From Cyclobacteriaceae bacterium (GTDB lineage: Bacteria; Bacteroidota; Bacteroidia; Cytophagales; Cyclobacteriaceae), in assembly GCA_019638395.1 (NCBI GenBank), contig JAHBTX010000002.1, positions 744,001 through 808,000 of the forward strand: a stretch of DNA of 64,000 nt, written 5' to 3'. The position numbers and the translations under genes were made by a program. Below, in pieces: positions 35,580 to 43,094 of this stretch (position 1 is its first letter; the number at the start of each line of letters is the position of its first letter). The notes below the pieces were generated by a model. That model made no database searches, was not told where the DNA came from, and was given only the letters and a program-made list of their open reading frames with translations.

Positions 35580-38282
35580 TTACTCACTCCGTAAACTCTT
35601 CACCGGATCGCTGCTCGCGGCACGAAACGATTGAAAACTCATGGTAAGCCATGCTACTATAAACGCGGCTACACCGGCAAATAAGAACAACCCTATTCCT
35701 ATCTCGGTCTTGTACGTATAATCTTTCAGCCACCAGTTAATACCATACCAGGCAACAGGCGATGCAAGTACAAACGCAATGGCTATTAGCTTACCAAACT
35801 CTTTCGATAGCAATAGAACAATACTGCTAACACTGGCACCCAATACTTTACGGATTCCAATTTCCTTGGTACGCTGCTCGGCCGTAAATGCGGTGAGTGC
35901 AAACAACCCTAAACAAGCCACCACAATAGCTAAACCAGTAAATATTCCAATAATTTTTCCAAGACGGGTTTCATTTGCATACATGTTGCTGAATCGCTCA
36001 TCCAAAAAGTAATAGGCAAAGGGTTGGCCGGGTGCCAGTTCCTTCCATTTTGCTTCTACGGTTTCAATAACTTCTTTCGTGTTTTTAGATTGAAATCGGA
36101 ATGAAATCGGGCCACGAGGTTGATCGCTTAAATAAATAATTACCGGTGTTACATTTTGCTTTAACGATTCGAAATGAAAATTTTCCACAACACCAATTAC
36201 CTGCAGTACCTCTAAGTGCTCGCGATCAATTTCACCATCGCCAAAATTACCAAAGGTGGCTATGCGGCTACCTAAAACTTCGTTCGTAAAACCAAAGGCT
36301 TTTACTGCGGCTTCATTTAAAATAACAGCGGTTGAATCAGATGGAAACTCAAGCGAAAAATCGCGACCTTCAATCACTTTCATACCCAATGTTTTGATAT
36401 AATCATAATCAACCTGCCAGTTTTGTACACTCACCATGTTTTCCTGCACGCCCGGATCACGACCTTCAACCCACCAGGGGTTATCATTACGCCACGTTCC
36501 GCTTACGGGCAGAAAACCGGTCATAGTCGAAATTTCCATCTTCCCGCTCCGCATTACTTCATCGCGAAAAGCCATTCGGTTTTTTCCTAACGCATACGCA
36601 TCTTCTATAACCAACACCTGATCTTTGTTAAACCCTAATTTTTTATTCTGAATGTAATTAAGCTGACGATATACAGCCATCGTACCGATTACTAACAGAA
36701 TTGAAACTGCGAATTGAAATACCACGAGCGAACTTCTGATAAATCCGCTTTTCATTCCTAACGCTACATTACCCTTGAGCACACTTACCGGTTTAAATGC
36801 CGAAAGAAAAAAGGAAGGATACACACCAGCCAACACACCTACTACAAGTGTGGCCCCCAGGATAATCATATAAAAATATGGCTCACTAAAAGGAATAAAC
36901 AACTGCCGCGATGAAAGATTATTAAACAATGGCAACAACAGGTAAGCAAGGCTTAGGGCCAGTGCCATCGAAACCATGCTCAATAAGATTGACTCCATTA
37001 AAAACTGACGCACCAGGTGCGAACGAAAGGAACCCATTACTTTACGTATGCCCACTTCTTTAGCACGATTGGCTGAGCGGGCCGTAGATAAATTCATGAA
37101 GTTGATACAAGCGATTATGAGAATGAAAAGAGCAATTGCCGAAAACAAATACACATAGGCAATATCAAAGTTAGGCTCAAACTCTCCCTGCAATGAGCTT
37201 TTGGTATGAATATCAAGTAAGGGCTGAAGCGTGTACTCCATCTTATTACCAGCCGCTTCAAACTTTTCAATAGAAAAATCCTCGCCCCCTAATATTTCGC
37301 CTAACTGTGGCATGGCCCGCTCTATAACCAATCGTGTTAATTTTTGTTCTACCTGCCGGGGGTCTGCATCTGTGTGTAGCAGCATGTAGGTTTGAAAGTT
37401 ATGGCTATACCAAACCGGTTTTTTTGCTTCATCCAAACCGGCCATAGCTATTAGTATATCAAAATGAAAATGGGTATTGGCGGGCAGGGTTTCATAAACG
37501 GCCGTTATTTTCATGTTCATGTTATTGTCCAGTATAAGCGTTTGCCCTAATGCTTCTTCTCGGGGAAAAAACTTATCGGCTGTGCGTTTGCTTATAGCTA
37601 TCGAATTGGGTTCAGCCAAAGCTGTAGCGGGGTTACCGGCAATAACCGGAACGGAAAAAACCTGAAAGAAATCTTTGTCGGCCCAGACTACATGATCTTC
37701 TTTTATGTTTTCTACATCGCGTTTTACCAGGTAAGAACCACGGGTACGAAAGCGAATAGCAGCCTCTACTTCGGGAAACTCTTCCGTTGCGGTGCCGGCC
37801 AGTACAGGTGGCGCATACAACATATTGTAATGGTTGCCGCCAAACTTCAGGTCACTTTTAATGCGATAAATTCTTTCACCGTTTGCAAAGTGGGTATCGT
37901 AACTCAGTTCGTTGCGAACAAACAGTACAATTACAAAACAAATGGCCAATCCAATAGAAAGACCCGCTACATTAATAAATGAATAAAAACTATGCTTGCG
38001 CAGATTGCGCAGGGCTACTGTAAAGTAATTCTTCAGCATATCTTTTGGTTTTTTGTTTTCTGTTTGGATTACCTGTTTTTGTGTATCGCGTAAGCCGGCC
38101 GTGTGTCCGAATTTTTTTAGCACGGTGTGGTACGCATCAATAAATCGTTTTTCTTTTTTTAATTCTTCCTCCACAGCCGAGCACACATGATCAATTAACT
38201 CCTCCTGAATACTATCTGCTACAATACCGCGGTAGTTCAGGTCTTTGGTAATATAATCAATATGTTCGTTTGATAAACTCAT
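35580..38282 (-). CDS. FtsX/MacB-type ABC transporter permease with N-terminal prefix domain
   Basis: A 900-residue inner-membrane permease. Residues about 1-80 are a soluble prefix domain (LSNEHIDYITKDLNYRGI; LIDHVCSAVEEELKKE) seen in permeases linked to PadR regulators. A membrane segment follows near 110-130 (SFINVAGLSIGLAICFVIV), then the MacB periplasmic core, three membrane segments with loop AKEVGIRKVMGSFRSH, a second periplasmic domain and the last FtsX unit with TKEIGIRKVLGASVS. It ends in KSLRSE. The PadR gene lies upstream on the same strand, separated by 95 bp that hold two heptad-repeat arrays. No ATPase gene is adjacent. Substrate unknown. Confidence 0.92.
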   Translation of the reverse strand: MSLSNEHIDYITKDLNYRGIVADSIQEELIDHVCSAVEEELKKEKRFIDAYHTVLKKFGHTAGLRDTQKQVIQTENKKPKDMLKNYFTVALRNLRKHSFYSFINVAGLSIGLAICFVIVLFVRNELSYDTHFANGERIYRIKSDLKFGGNHYNMLYAPPVLAGTATEEFPEVEAAIRFRTRGSYLVKRDVENIKEDHVVWADKDFFQVFSVPVIAGNPATALAEPNSIAISKRTADKFFPREEALGQTLILDNNMNMKITAVYETLPANTHFHFDILIAMAGLDEAKKPVWYSHNFQTYMLLHTDADPRQVEQKLTRLVIERAMPQLGEILGGEDFSIEKFEAAGNKMEYTLQPLLDIHTKSSLQGEFEPNFDIAYVYLFSAIALFILIIACINFMNLSTARSANRAKEVGIRKVMGSFRSHLVRQFLMESILLSMVSMALALSLAYLLLPLFNNLSSRQLFIPFSEPYFYMIILGATLVVGVLAGVYPSFFLSAFKPVSVLKGNVALGMKSGFIRSSLVVFQFAVSILLVIGTMAVYRQLNYIQNKKLGFNKDQVLVIEDAYALGKNRMAFRDEVMRSGKMEISTMTGFLPVSGTWRNDNPWWVEGRDPGVQENMVSVQNWQVDYDYIKTLGMKVIEGRDFSLEFPSDSTAVILNEAAVKAFGFTNEVLGSRIATFGNFGDGEIDREHLEVLQVIGVVENFHFESLKQNVTPVIIYLSDQPRGPISFRFQSKNTKEVIETVEAKWKELAPGQPFAYYFLDERFSNMYANETRLGKIIGIFTGLAIVVACLGLFALTAFTAEQRTKEIGIRKVLGASVSSIVLLLSKEFGKLIAIAFVLASPVAWYGINWWLKDYTYKTEIGIGLFLFAGVAAFIVAWLTMSFQSFRAASSDPVKSLRSE

Positions 38283-38374
38283 TGTTCCTCGTTACTGGCT
38301 TTTTGTTTCTCGCTATAGACTACAACTTTTAAAATCAACTTTAGAAACCAGTCACCAGCGACCAGTAACTAAAA
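38283..38374. repeat. Pair of inverted 7-bp-period repeat arrays, PadR-permease gap
   Basis: Two arrays with a strict 7-base period: 38283-38317 (TGTTCCT, CGTTACT, GGCTTTT, TGTTTCT, CGCTATA) and 38347-38374 (ACCAGTC, ACCAGCG, ACCAGTA, ACTAAAA). The second is, in part, the inverse of the first (GTTACTGG against CCAGTAAC). They fill the gap from the permease start codon to four bases before the PadR stop. They resemble the arrays in the beta-oxidation operon. Confidence 0.6.
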
Positions 38375-38377
38375 GCA

Positions 38378-38710
38378 TTACTTTATTTGGAGCTGCAACA
38401 CATTGCCCATTGTTTTTATAAATTCAACAAATTCACTTACGCGCTCTTTCACCAGGCTTCGGCCTTGAGGGGTGAGGCTATAATATTTGCGCACTCGCTT
38501 ACCAATGGTTTCCGTTTCGGTACGCAACATACCTTCTGCTTCCAGTTTGTGCAGGGCTGGGTATAAGGCGCCTTCGGTTAATAAAATCCGTTCGTCCGAA
38601 AGTTCTTTTACACGCTGTGTTATTTCATAGCCGTACATGCGGCCGTTATCTTTCAATACTTTTAGTACAATAGTTTGAAGTGTTCCCTTCAGCAGCTCAG
38701 GCGAATGCAT
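38378..38710 (-). CDS. PadR family transcriptional regulator
   Basis: A 110-residue winged-helix repressor. The N-terminus (ELLKGTLQTIVLKVLKDNG) and the body (GYEITQRVKELSDERILL, then TEGALYPALHKLEAEGML, and VRKYYSLTPQG) are the PadR signature; the C-terminal helix is short. It very likely controls the permease gene downstream, and itself: a perfect 8-5-8 palindrome of the ATAC/ATGTAT type expected for PadR operators sits 10 bp before its start at 38720-38740. The effector is unknown. Confidence 0.93.
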   Translation of the reverse strand: MHSPELLKGTLQTIVLKVLKDNGRMYGYEITQRVKELSDERILLTEGALYPALHKLEAEGMLRTETETIGKRVRKYYSLTPQGRSLVKERVSEFVEFIKTMGNVLQLQIK

Positions 38711-38719
38711 AAATCAATA

Positions 38720-38740
38720 ATACATAAGTGAATTATGTAT
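38720..38740. promoter_or_regulatory. Candidate PadR operator
   Basis: Perfect inverted repeat ATACATAA (38720-38727), 5-base spacer, TTATGTAT (38733-38740). It sits 10 bp upstream of the padR start, and its ATAC/GTAT half-sites fit PadR operators known from other bacteria. Confidence 0.6.
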
Positions 38741-38766
38741 CTAAGACGCTTTATCGGTAAATCAGG

Positions 38767-38794
38767 TTGCATGTCGAGCCTTTTTTTATTTTTG
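38767..38794 (+). promoter_or_regulatory. Bacteroidota-type promoter, TTG-N17-TATTTTTG
   Basis: TTG at 38767-38769, 17-bp spacer, and TATTTTTG (TAnnTTTG) at 38787-38794, 27 bp before ATG 38821 of the helix-hairpin-helix gene. Both boxes and spacing fit the published Bacteroidota pattern. Confidence 0.5.
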
Positions 38795-38820
38795 CATTTG
38801 TATTCTTTACCGAAAAGCTG

Positions 38821-39654
38821 ATGCGTTCTGTCTATTTGCTAGTGGGTGTTTTTGCCGTTTGGTGTCTATTGGCCGCTTTTTGGTACTTGTTCTGGATAAA
38901 GGGTCTCGATCCCAAGCCAGAAAATATTAACCCACACGAGTCGGCTTTGGCTATTGCCGAGATCTTAATAATTGTAATTGTCTCGTTGTTTATCGGATTT
39001 GGAATTGCCTGGTTTCTGCGCCAGCAGCAAAACGATGCAACTAAAAGTGAAAGCACCCTATTAAAAATTCTTCTTAACGAAAAAGAGGAGTTGGTTCAAC
39101 AAGCTATTGACAAGGCCCGTAAGACCGAAGAGACATTAGCACGCGCACGCGAAACATTTCGTACCGATTACCTGGCCGTATCGCGCGAGAACGAGCGCCT
39201 GAAAAGAGTGGATGAAAGTTTTATAAACAATCAAGAAACATGGCAGCAACAAATTTCTTTGCTTCAAGCTTCAATTACTGATTTGCAAAGCAACTTAAAT
39301 GAAGCTAACCAAGAGGTTTTAACCTGTAAAGCCGAGAAACAAAAGTTAGAAATTGAGTTGAGCGAGTTGCAGCAGGTAAAGCGCACTGCAAAAAGTGGTT
39401 CCTTGCAAACTACCCAACCAGCATCGGCATTGGCACCCGAAACGGATGATTTAAAAATGATTAAAGGCATTGGGCCTGGCATTGAAGCTAAACTTAATAA
39501 GGCAGGCATTTTCAGTTTCCGCCAAATCAGTGAACTTACTGAAGAAAGTATAGAACAGCTATCGTCTGTTATTGAATTCTTTCCGGGCCGCATTACCCGC
39601 GACCGCTGGGTAGAGCAGGCATCAAAATTATATCTCGACAAATTGAGAAAGTGA
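38821..39654 (+). CDS. Membrane-anchored coiled-coil protein with helix-hairpin-helix end
   Basis: A 277-residue protein from ATG 38821 (a TTG at 38767 would lie in the promoter). Two membrane segments lie at about 2-25 and 42-65, followed by a long coiled coil (about 85-200, e.g. NEKEELVQQAIDKARKTEE). The C-terminal 70 residues hold a helix-hairpin-helix-like domain (LKMIKGIGPGIEAKLNKAG; FSFRQISELTEESIEQL), as in DUF4332-like proteins. Such domains bind nucleic acids or partners, but members of this architecture in Bacteroidota are uncharacterised. Monocistronic; convergent with the YceI gene. Confidence 0.8.
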   Translation: MRSVYLLVGVFAVWCLLAAFWYLFWIKGLDPKPENINPHESALAIAEILIIVIVSLFIGFGIAWFLRQQQNDATKSESTLLKILLNEKEELVQQAIDKARKTEETLARARETFRTDYLAVSRENERLKRVDESFINNQETWQQQISLLQASITDLQSNLNEANQEVLTCKAEKQKLEIELSELQQVKRTAKSGSLQTTQPASALAPETDDLKMIKGIGPGIEAKLNKAGIFSFRQISELTEESIEQLSSVIEFFPGRITRDRWVEQASKLYLDKLRK

Positions 39655-39669
39655 GGTTGAGATAATAGA

Positions 39670-40266
39670 TTACCGGTTTGGATCAAGCTTTAGCGCGAGG
39701 TTAAACTTTACTTCAAGTTTATCCTCTACTTTAACCATACCCATCATACGCGATGGTGCCGTTAGATTAAAATCGGCAAACGTAAATGCCCGGTTGCCCC
39801 GCAAATAAATTATTCCAGTGCTGCTGGTTTCAATCGCACAAACTACATCAAACGTTTTGGTTATTCCCGCCAGGCTTATTTTCATGCGCCCTTTAAAACG
39901 CTCTTCGGCACAGCCATAAACCGGGGTTCGTTCAAACGAAATAAAATCAATAGCAATGGCAGGATGTTCTTTTGCTTTGATGGTCTTATTAAAATCGTTG
40001 GTTATTAATTGCATGCCACAACTAAATGCAGAAGCGTCAAGTTGTACATTACCCTTTATAAAAACAGGGGCCGAACCAACGCTTTCGCGAAGTACCAACG
40101 TATCGCGACCGCAATACAACGTGGTACACTGAAAGGAATTTACATTGGTTTTGCCTGTAACAACCAGCGTGCTTTCCGGCTGCACAATAAACCTGTGTAA
40201 TAGTATCGGAGCACTAAATGAACTCCACAGCATGGTTGCTATTATCAAAACCAAAATACGTTTCAT
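39670..40266 (-). CDS. YceI-family protein
   Basis: A 198-residue exported protein of the YceI lipocalin-like fold; ATG 40266 opens the signal peptide (MKRILVLIIATMLWSSFSAP). The barrel strands are visible (HRFIVQPESTLVVTGKTNVN; ITNDFNKTIKAKEHPAIAI; VEDKLEVKFNLALKL). Family members bind isoprenoid-like lipids, and in Bacteroidota they are commonly near porins. It lies downstream of a porin gene, but a hairpin between them may separate transcription. A second YceI gene is at 41750; this copy is more divergent and lacks the full conserved start of the fold. Confidence 0.85.
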   Translation of the reverse strand: MKRILVLIIATMLWSSFSAPILLHRFIVQPESTLVVTGKTNVNSFQCTTLYCGRDTLVLRESVGSAPVFIKGNVQLDASAFSCGMQLITNDFNKTIKAKEHPAIAIDFISFERTPVYGCAEERFKGRMKISLAGITKTFDVVCAIETSSTGIIYLRGNRAFTFADFNLTAPSRMMGMVKVEDKLEVKFNLALKLDPNR

Positions 40267-40299
40267 TGCAGTAGCTTGTGCCAATTAAAATTTACATAA

Positions 40300-40329
40300 T
40301 ATTAAAAGTTCCGGCCGGTGGCCGGAACT
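40300..40329 (-). terminator. Terminator-like hairpin after the porin gene
   Basis: Perfect 10-bp stem AGTTCCGGCC (40307-40316) / GGCCGGAACT (40320-40329), followed on the minus strand by TTTTAAT. It lies past the stop of the porin gene and before the YceI start at 40266. Confidence 0.7.
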
Positions 40330-40352
40330 CACCCATAAACCATCCCACCTTA

Positions 40353-41705
40353 TTAGAAGGAGATCGCACCCTGAATTACAAAGCCATCAAACTTGCCGTT
40401 GTAGAATCGGTTGTTTGCACCGGTATCGCGGAAGCCTTCATAGTTCTGAGTTACATATTCTCCTTTCAACAAGATGTTGCGGGTAATAAACCAGCCTGCT
40501 CCAAAAGAGGTGCGGTCTATTGTTACATCATAGCGGGTTCCTGCAGTAGCTGCGGTATAACCTTCGGCTATAGTGGCATCTACTTTAATGTAGCGTGCGC
40601 CTACATAAAACTGTTCTTCTTTACCAAATCTGTAAAGTGCTTCTACTGCGGTTTGTGTTGCTTTGCGATCATCTTCAGCAGCATATGTTGTTCCTTCTCC
40701 GTTTTCAAAGGCACTGTTTCCTTTTGACCATTCAAATGTTCCAAACACTTCAAGCCCACTGAATTTTACAAAGGGATTGATAACAAAAGCTGTGATGTTA
40801 TCGCGGAAGCCGGGATTAAAACGACCAGAGGTGTAGTTACCGGTTACGGTAACGGGTGCATTGTCCATTACATATTGATAATTAGAGCCAGTTCTATCGC
40901 CACCAAACAAAGTGTTGCTGGCAGAAGATTTGGTTGTCATGGCTGAACCGGTAATTCGTACACGCAGGTTATCGTTTACTTGTTTATCGAAACCAATTTT
41001 AGCATACAAAGATGGTTTGCGTTTGGCTCCATCGGGTTGAGATGGTGCTGCTACGTTACCTTGAATTTCGCCATCGGTAAAACCACCCATTACCAGGAAG
41101 CCGTCTTTTTTCCAGTACAACTCCGCGCCTATCTCTGTAGTGAAGGCATCCATGATGTTGTTTTCAATCCACGGGTTCCATAACGTGTGGCCACCATCGC
41201 TTCTGCGGAAGTGTGCATCGCCATAGTTTACTTCCATGTGACCAACTTTCAGTGTGAGATTTTTCCACAGGTTATCGAAGAATTCACTTTTCAGAAAACC
41301 TACTTTATCAATTTGCAGGTAGCCACCTTTTACCCAAAACTCGTTGTGGTGGTGCGATGACATATAAGACACTAGGTTAAGGCTAACGCCATCATACAAC
41401 TGAACATCAATATTAAAATTTGCTTGCGCGAGCGGAAAGCCACCACCCATTTCATAAAGCACAGGGGTTACTAACTCATTGCTATGACTTAGTTTTTGAT
41501 AGCCTTGTGTAAAGCCGGCACCCAGTCTGAGTTTCAAACCATCAAAAACAACGGTGTCGTCTTTTGTTGTTTCAAAAACATTTACCCCACGCTTATCGTA
41601 AGGTCTCCAGTATTGTATGGTAGGTTGCTGTGCCCAGGCTGTCCAGCCTAACATGAGGCCGAACACCAGCAGCAGACTTCTTAGGGTTGCGGATTTCGTT
41701 TTCAT
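40353..41705 (-). CDS. Porin-type outer-membrane beta-barrel protein
   Basis: A 450-residue outer-membrane protein with a signal peptide (RSLLLVFGLMLGWTAWAQ). The body is made of alternating strands (FDGLKLRLGAGFTQGYQKL, FNIDVQLYDGVSLNLVSYM, LKVGHMEVNYGDAHFRRSD) and ends in F (GFVIQGAISF), as expected for a Bacteroidota porin, possibly related to phosphate-selective OprO-type porins. Substrate unknown. The upstream YceI gene (41750) stops 44 bp before its start, so both are probably one transcript under the divergent control region near 42430. Confidence 0.82.
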   Translation of the reverse strand: MKTKSATLRSLLLVFGLMLGWTAWAQQPTIQYWRPYDKRGVNVFETTKDDTVVFDGLKLRLGAGFTQGYQKLSHSNELVTPVLYEMGGGFPLAQANFNIDVQLYDGVSLNLVSYMSSHHHNEFWVKGGYLQIDKVGFLKSEFFDNLWKNLTLKVGHMEVNYGDAHFRRSDGGHTLWNPWIENNIMDAFTTEIGAELYWKKDGFLVMGGFTDGEIQGNVAAPSQPDGAKRKPSLYAKIGFDKQVNDNLRVRITGSAMTTKSSASNTLFGGDRTGSNYQYVMDNAPVTVTGNYTSGRFNPGFRDNITAFVINPFVKFSGLEVFGTFEWSKGNSAFENGEGTTYAAEDDRKATQTAVEALYRFGKEEQFYVGARYIKVDATIAEGYTAATAGTRYDVTIDRTSFGAGWFITRNILLKGEYVTQNYEGFRDTGANNRFYNGKFDGFVIQGAISF

Positions 41706-41749
41706 AACATTAAAAATTTAAAGGTGATTTTTAGAGAGAGATTATCTTT

Positions 41750-42328
41750 TTATTTGGTTGGTGATAGCGTTACGTCAAACGTGATGGTTATTTCATCGCC
41801 TGTTTTAACCGAGCCGAACATGAACGAAGGAGGCTCTACATTAAACTCCGTCATTTTGATTTTCTTAGAACCTTGAAAGCGAATGCCGTTTGTATCGGGC
41901 TTACCCGTAACGGTTAGCTCTATTGGGTTTGAACTTCCGGCAATTGTTAGAGTTCCTTGCGCTACAATGTTGTTACCATTAACAGTTGCTGCCGTAAGTT
42001 GAAACTTGAGGTCTTTATTCTTGTCAGTCTTTAGTGCGTTGTAGGCATTCTTATCCATCGCACCCTTGCCACTCTTTAAGCTTTCGGCAGGAATGGTTAC
42101 CACTATTGAATTTACTTTACTCAATTGGCCGTTCGCATCAACTTCTAATTGTGCCTGAGCAGTTGCCTGCTTGGAGGTCATTGTCCAGTCGTGCATGGTG
42201 GAAGTACCCGCAATGGTAATGACTGGCGTGCCGCTTACTTTATAAGGTTTTTGTGCCCAACCTGCAGTATGGAAAAACACCATGACCAGCAAGGCTATTA
42301 CGCGGGGATTTTTTATGATCATTTTCAT
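41750..42328 (-). CDS. YceI-family protein
   Basis: A 192-residue exported YceI protein. The start is ATG 42328 or 42322; both lead into a signal peptide (VIALLVMVFFHTAGWAQ), while the longer frame to 42355 adds a charged leader. Typical elements are TITGTSTMHDWTM-like sequence here seen as AGTSTMHDWTM, the segment IPAESLKSGKGAMDKNAYN, and the C-terminal KMTEFNVEPPSFMFGSVKTG. These are the hallmarks of the family. First gene of the YceI-porin transcript, divergent from the MarR gene. Confidence 0.92.
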   Translation of the reverse strand: MKMIIKNPRVIALLVMVFFHTAGWAQKPYKVSGTPVITIAGTSTMHDWTMTSKQATAQAQLEVDANGQLSKVNSIVVTIPAESLKSGKGAMDKNAYNALKTDKNKDLKFQLTAATVNGNNIVAQGTLTIAGSSNPIELTVTGKPDTNGIRFQGSKKIKMTEFNVEPPSFMFGSVKTGDEITITFDVTLSPTK

Positions 42329-42423
42329 GGCTTCTGGGTTTTTGTCTTGTTTCACAGTACAAGATTAGGTACACCCAATTAGCCGCCACATGATGATTAA
42401 CCATGCGTAAACATGATCTTCGT

Positions 42424-42489
42424 CATACTATTCTAAAGCCTGGCTGGTACATTTTAACCTTCAGAAAAAATTCTGTTCGAAATAGTATG
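42424..42489. promoter_or_regulatory. Nested inverted repeats, candidate MarR operator region
   Basis: CATACTATT (42424-42432) is repeated inverted as AATAGTATG (42481-42489), with CAGAA-AAAA-TTCTG (42462-42475) between. It lies between the divergent YceI and MarR genes. A TACCTTCG box (one mismatch to TAnnTTTG) at 42510-42517 lies between it and the MarR start. Confidence 0.5.
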
Positions 42490-42533
42490 CATGCCGAATA
42501 AATTTTCGTTACCTTCGGCATCGTTTGAAATAG

Positions 42534-42995
42534 ATGAAAAGAGAAGAAACCATAGACTATAATATAAAGGCAGCCTGGCACAGCATTGCCCGCATGTACA
42601 ATCAGCAGGCTGCAAAATACCAGGGCACTATGTCAATCGGGTTTGCTTTATTGAACATCCACTCCGAAGAGGGAACACCGGCCACGAAGATCGGGCCCTT
42701 GATGGGTTTGGAACCACGCAGTGTTACGCGACTGCTTAAGTCGATGGAAGAAAAAGGCTTGATTGTAAGAAAAGCTGATAAGAACGATAAACGTTCGGTT
42801 CGCATTTTTCTAACCAAAGAAGGAAAGCGCCATCGCGATAAATCGAAAGAAACGGTATTACGCTTTAATGAAGTAGTACGCGAAGAAATACCAGCCAGCA
42901 AATTGAATGTGTTTTTTGAAGTGGTGCAAAGTGTGAATCAGATTATTGAGAGAAATGGTATTTATGAAGATTTAGTTGTGAATAGTCGGCAGTAA
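42534..42995 (+). CDS. MarR family transcriptional regulator
   Basis: A 153-residue winged-helix regulator. The DNA-binding part runs through GTPATKIGPLMGLEPRSVTR, LLKSMEEKGLIVRKADKNDK and the wing RSVRIFLTKEGKRHRDKSK. It starts the plus-strand group leading into the beta-oxidation genes, so it may respond to fatty acyl compounds; the divergent YceI-porin genes are another target. The last codons and stop (TAA 42993-42995) lie inside a heptad-repeat array, so the C-terminal residues NSRQ come from the repeat. Confidence 0.92.
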   Translation: MKREETIDYNIKAAWHSIARMYNQQAAKYQGTMSIGFALLNIHSEEGTPATKIGPLMGLEPRSVTRLLKSMEEKGLIVRKADKNDKRSVRIFLTKEGKRHRDKSKETVLRFNEVVREEIPASKLNVFFEVVQSVNQIIERNGIYEDLVVNSRQ

Positions 42996-43060
42996 GCAGA
43001 GAGCAGTTGGCAGTAACTGTTCAGATAAAATCCTGCCCACTGCAAACTGCCTATTGCCAA
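42984..43060. repeat. Inverted 7-bp-period repeat arrays, MarR-fadN gap
   Basis: Left array 42984-43018: AGTCGGC, AGTAAGC, AGAGAGC, AGTTGGC, AGTAACT. Right array 43033-43060: CTGCCCA, CTGCAAA, CTGCCTA, TTGCCAA. The right is roughly the inverse of the left (xGCAGTx against xCTGCx). The left array includes the end of the MarR gene with its stop codon. Confidence 0.7.
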
Positions 43061-43094
43061 CTTTAAATTATAATAGACAAAAAAAACCGGTAAC

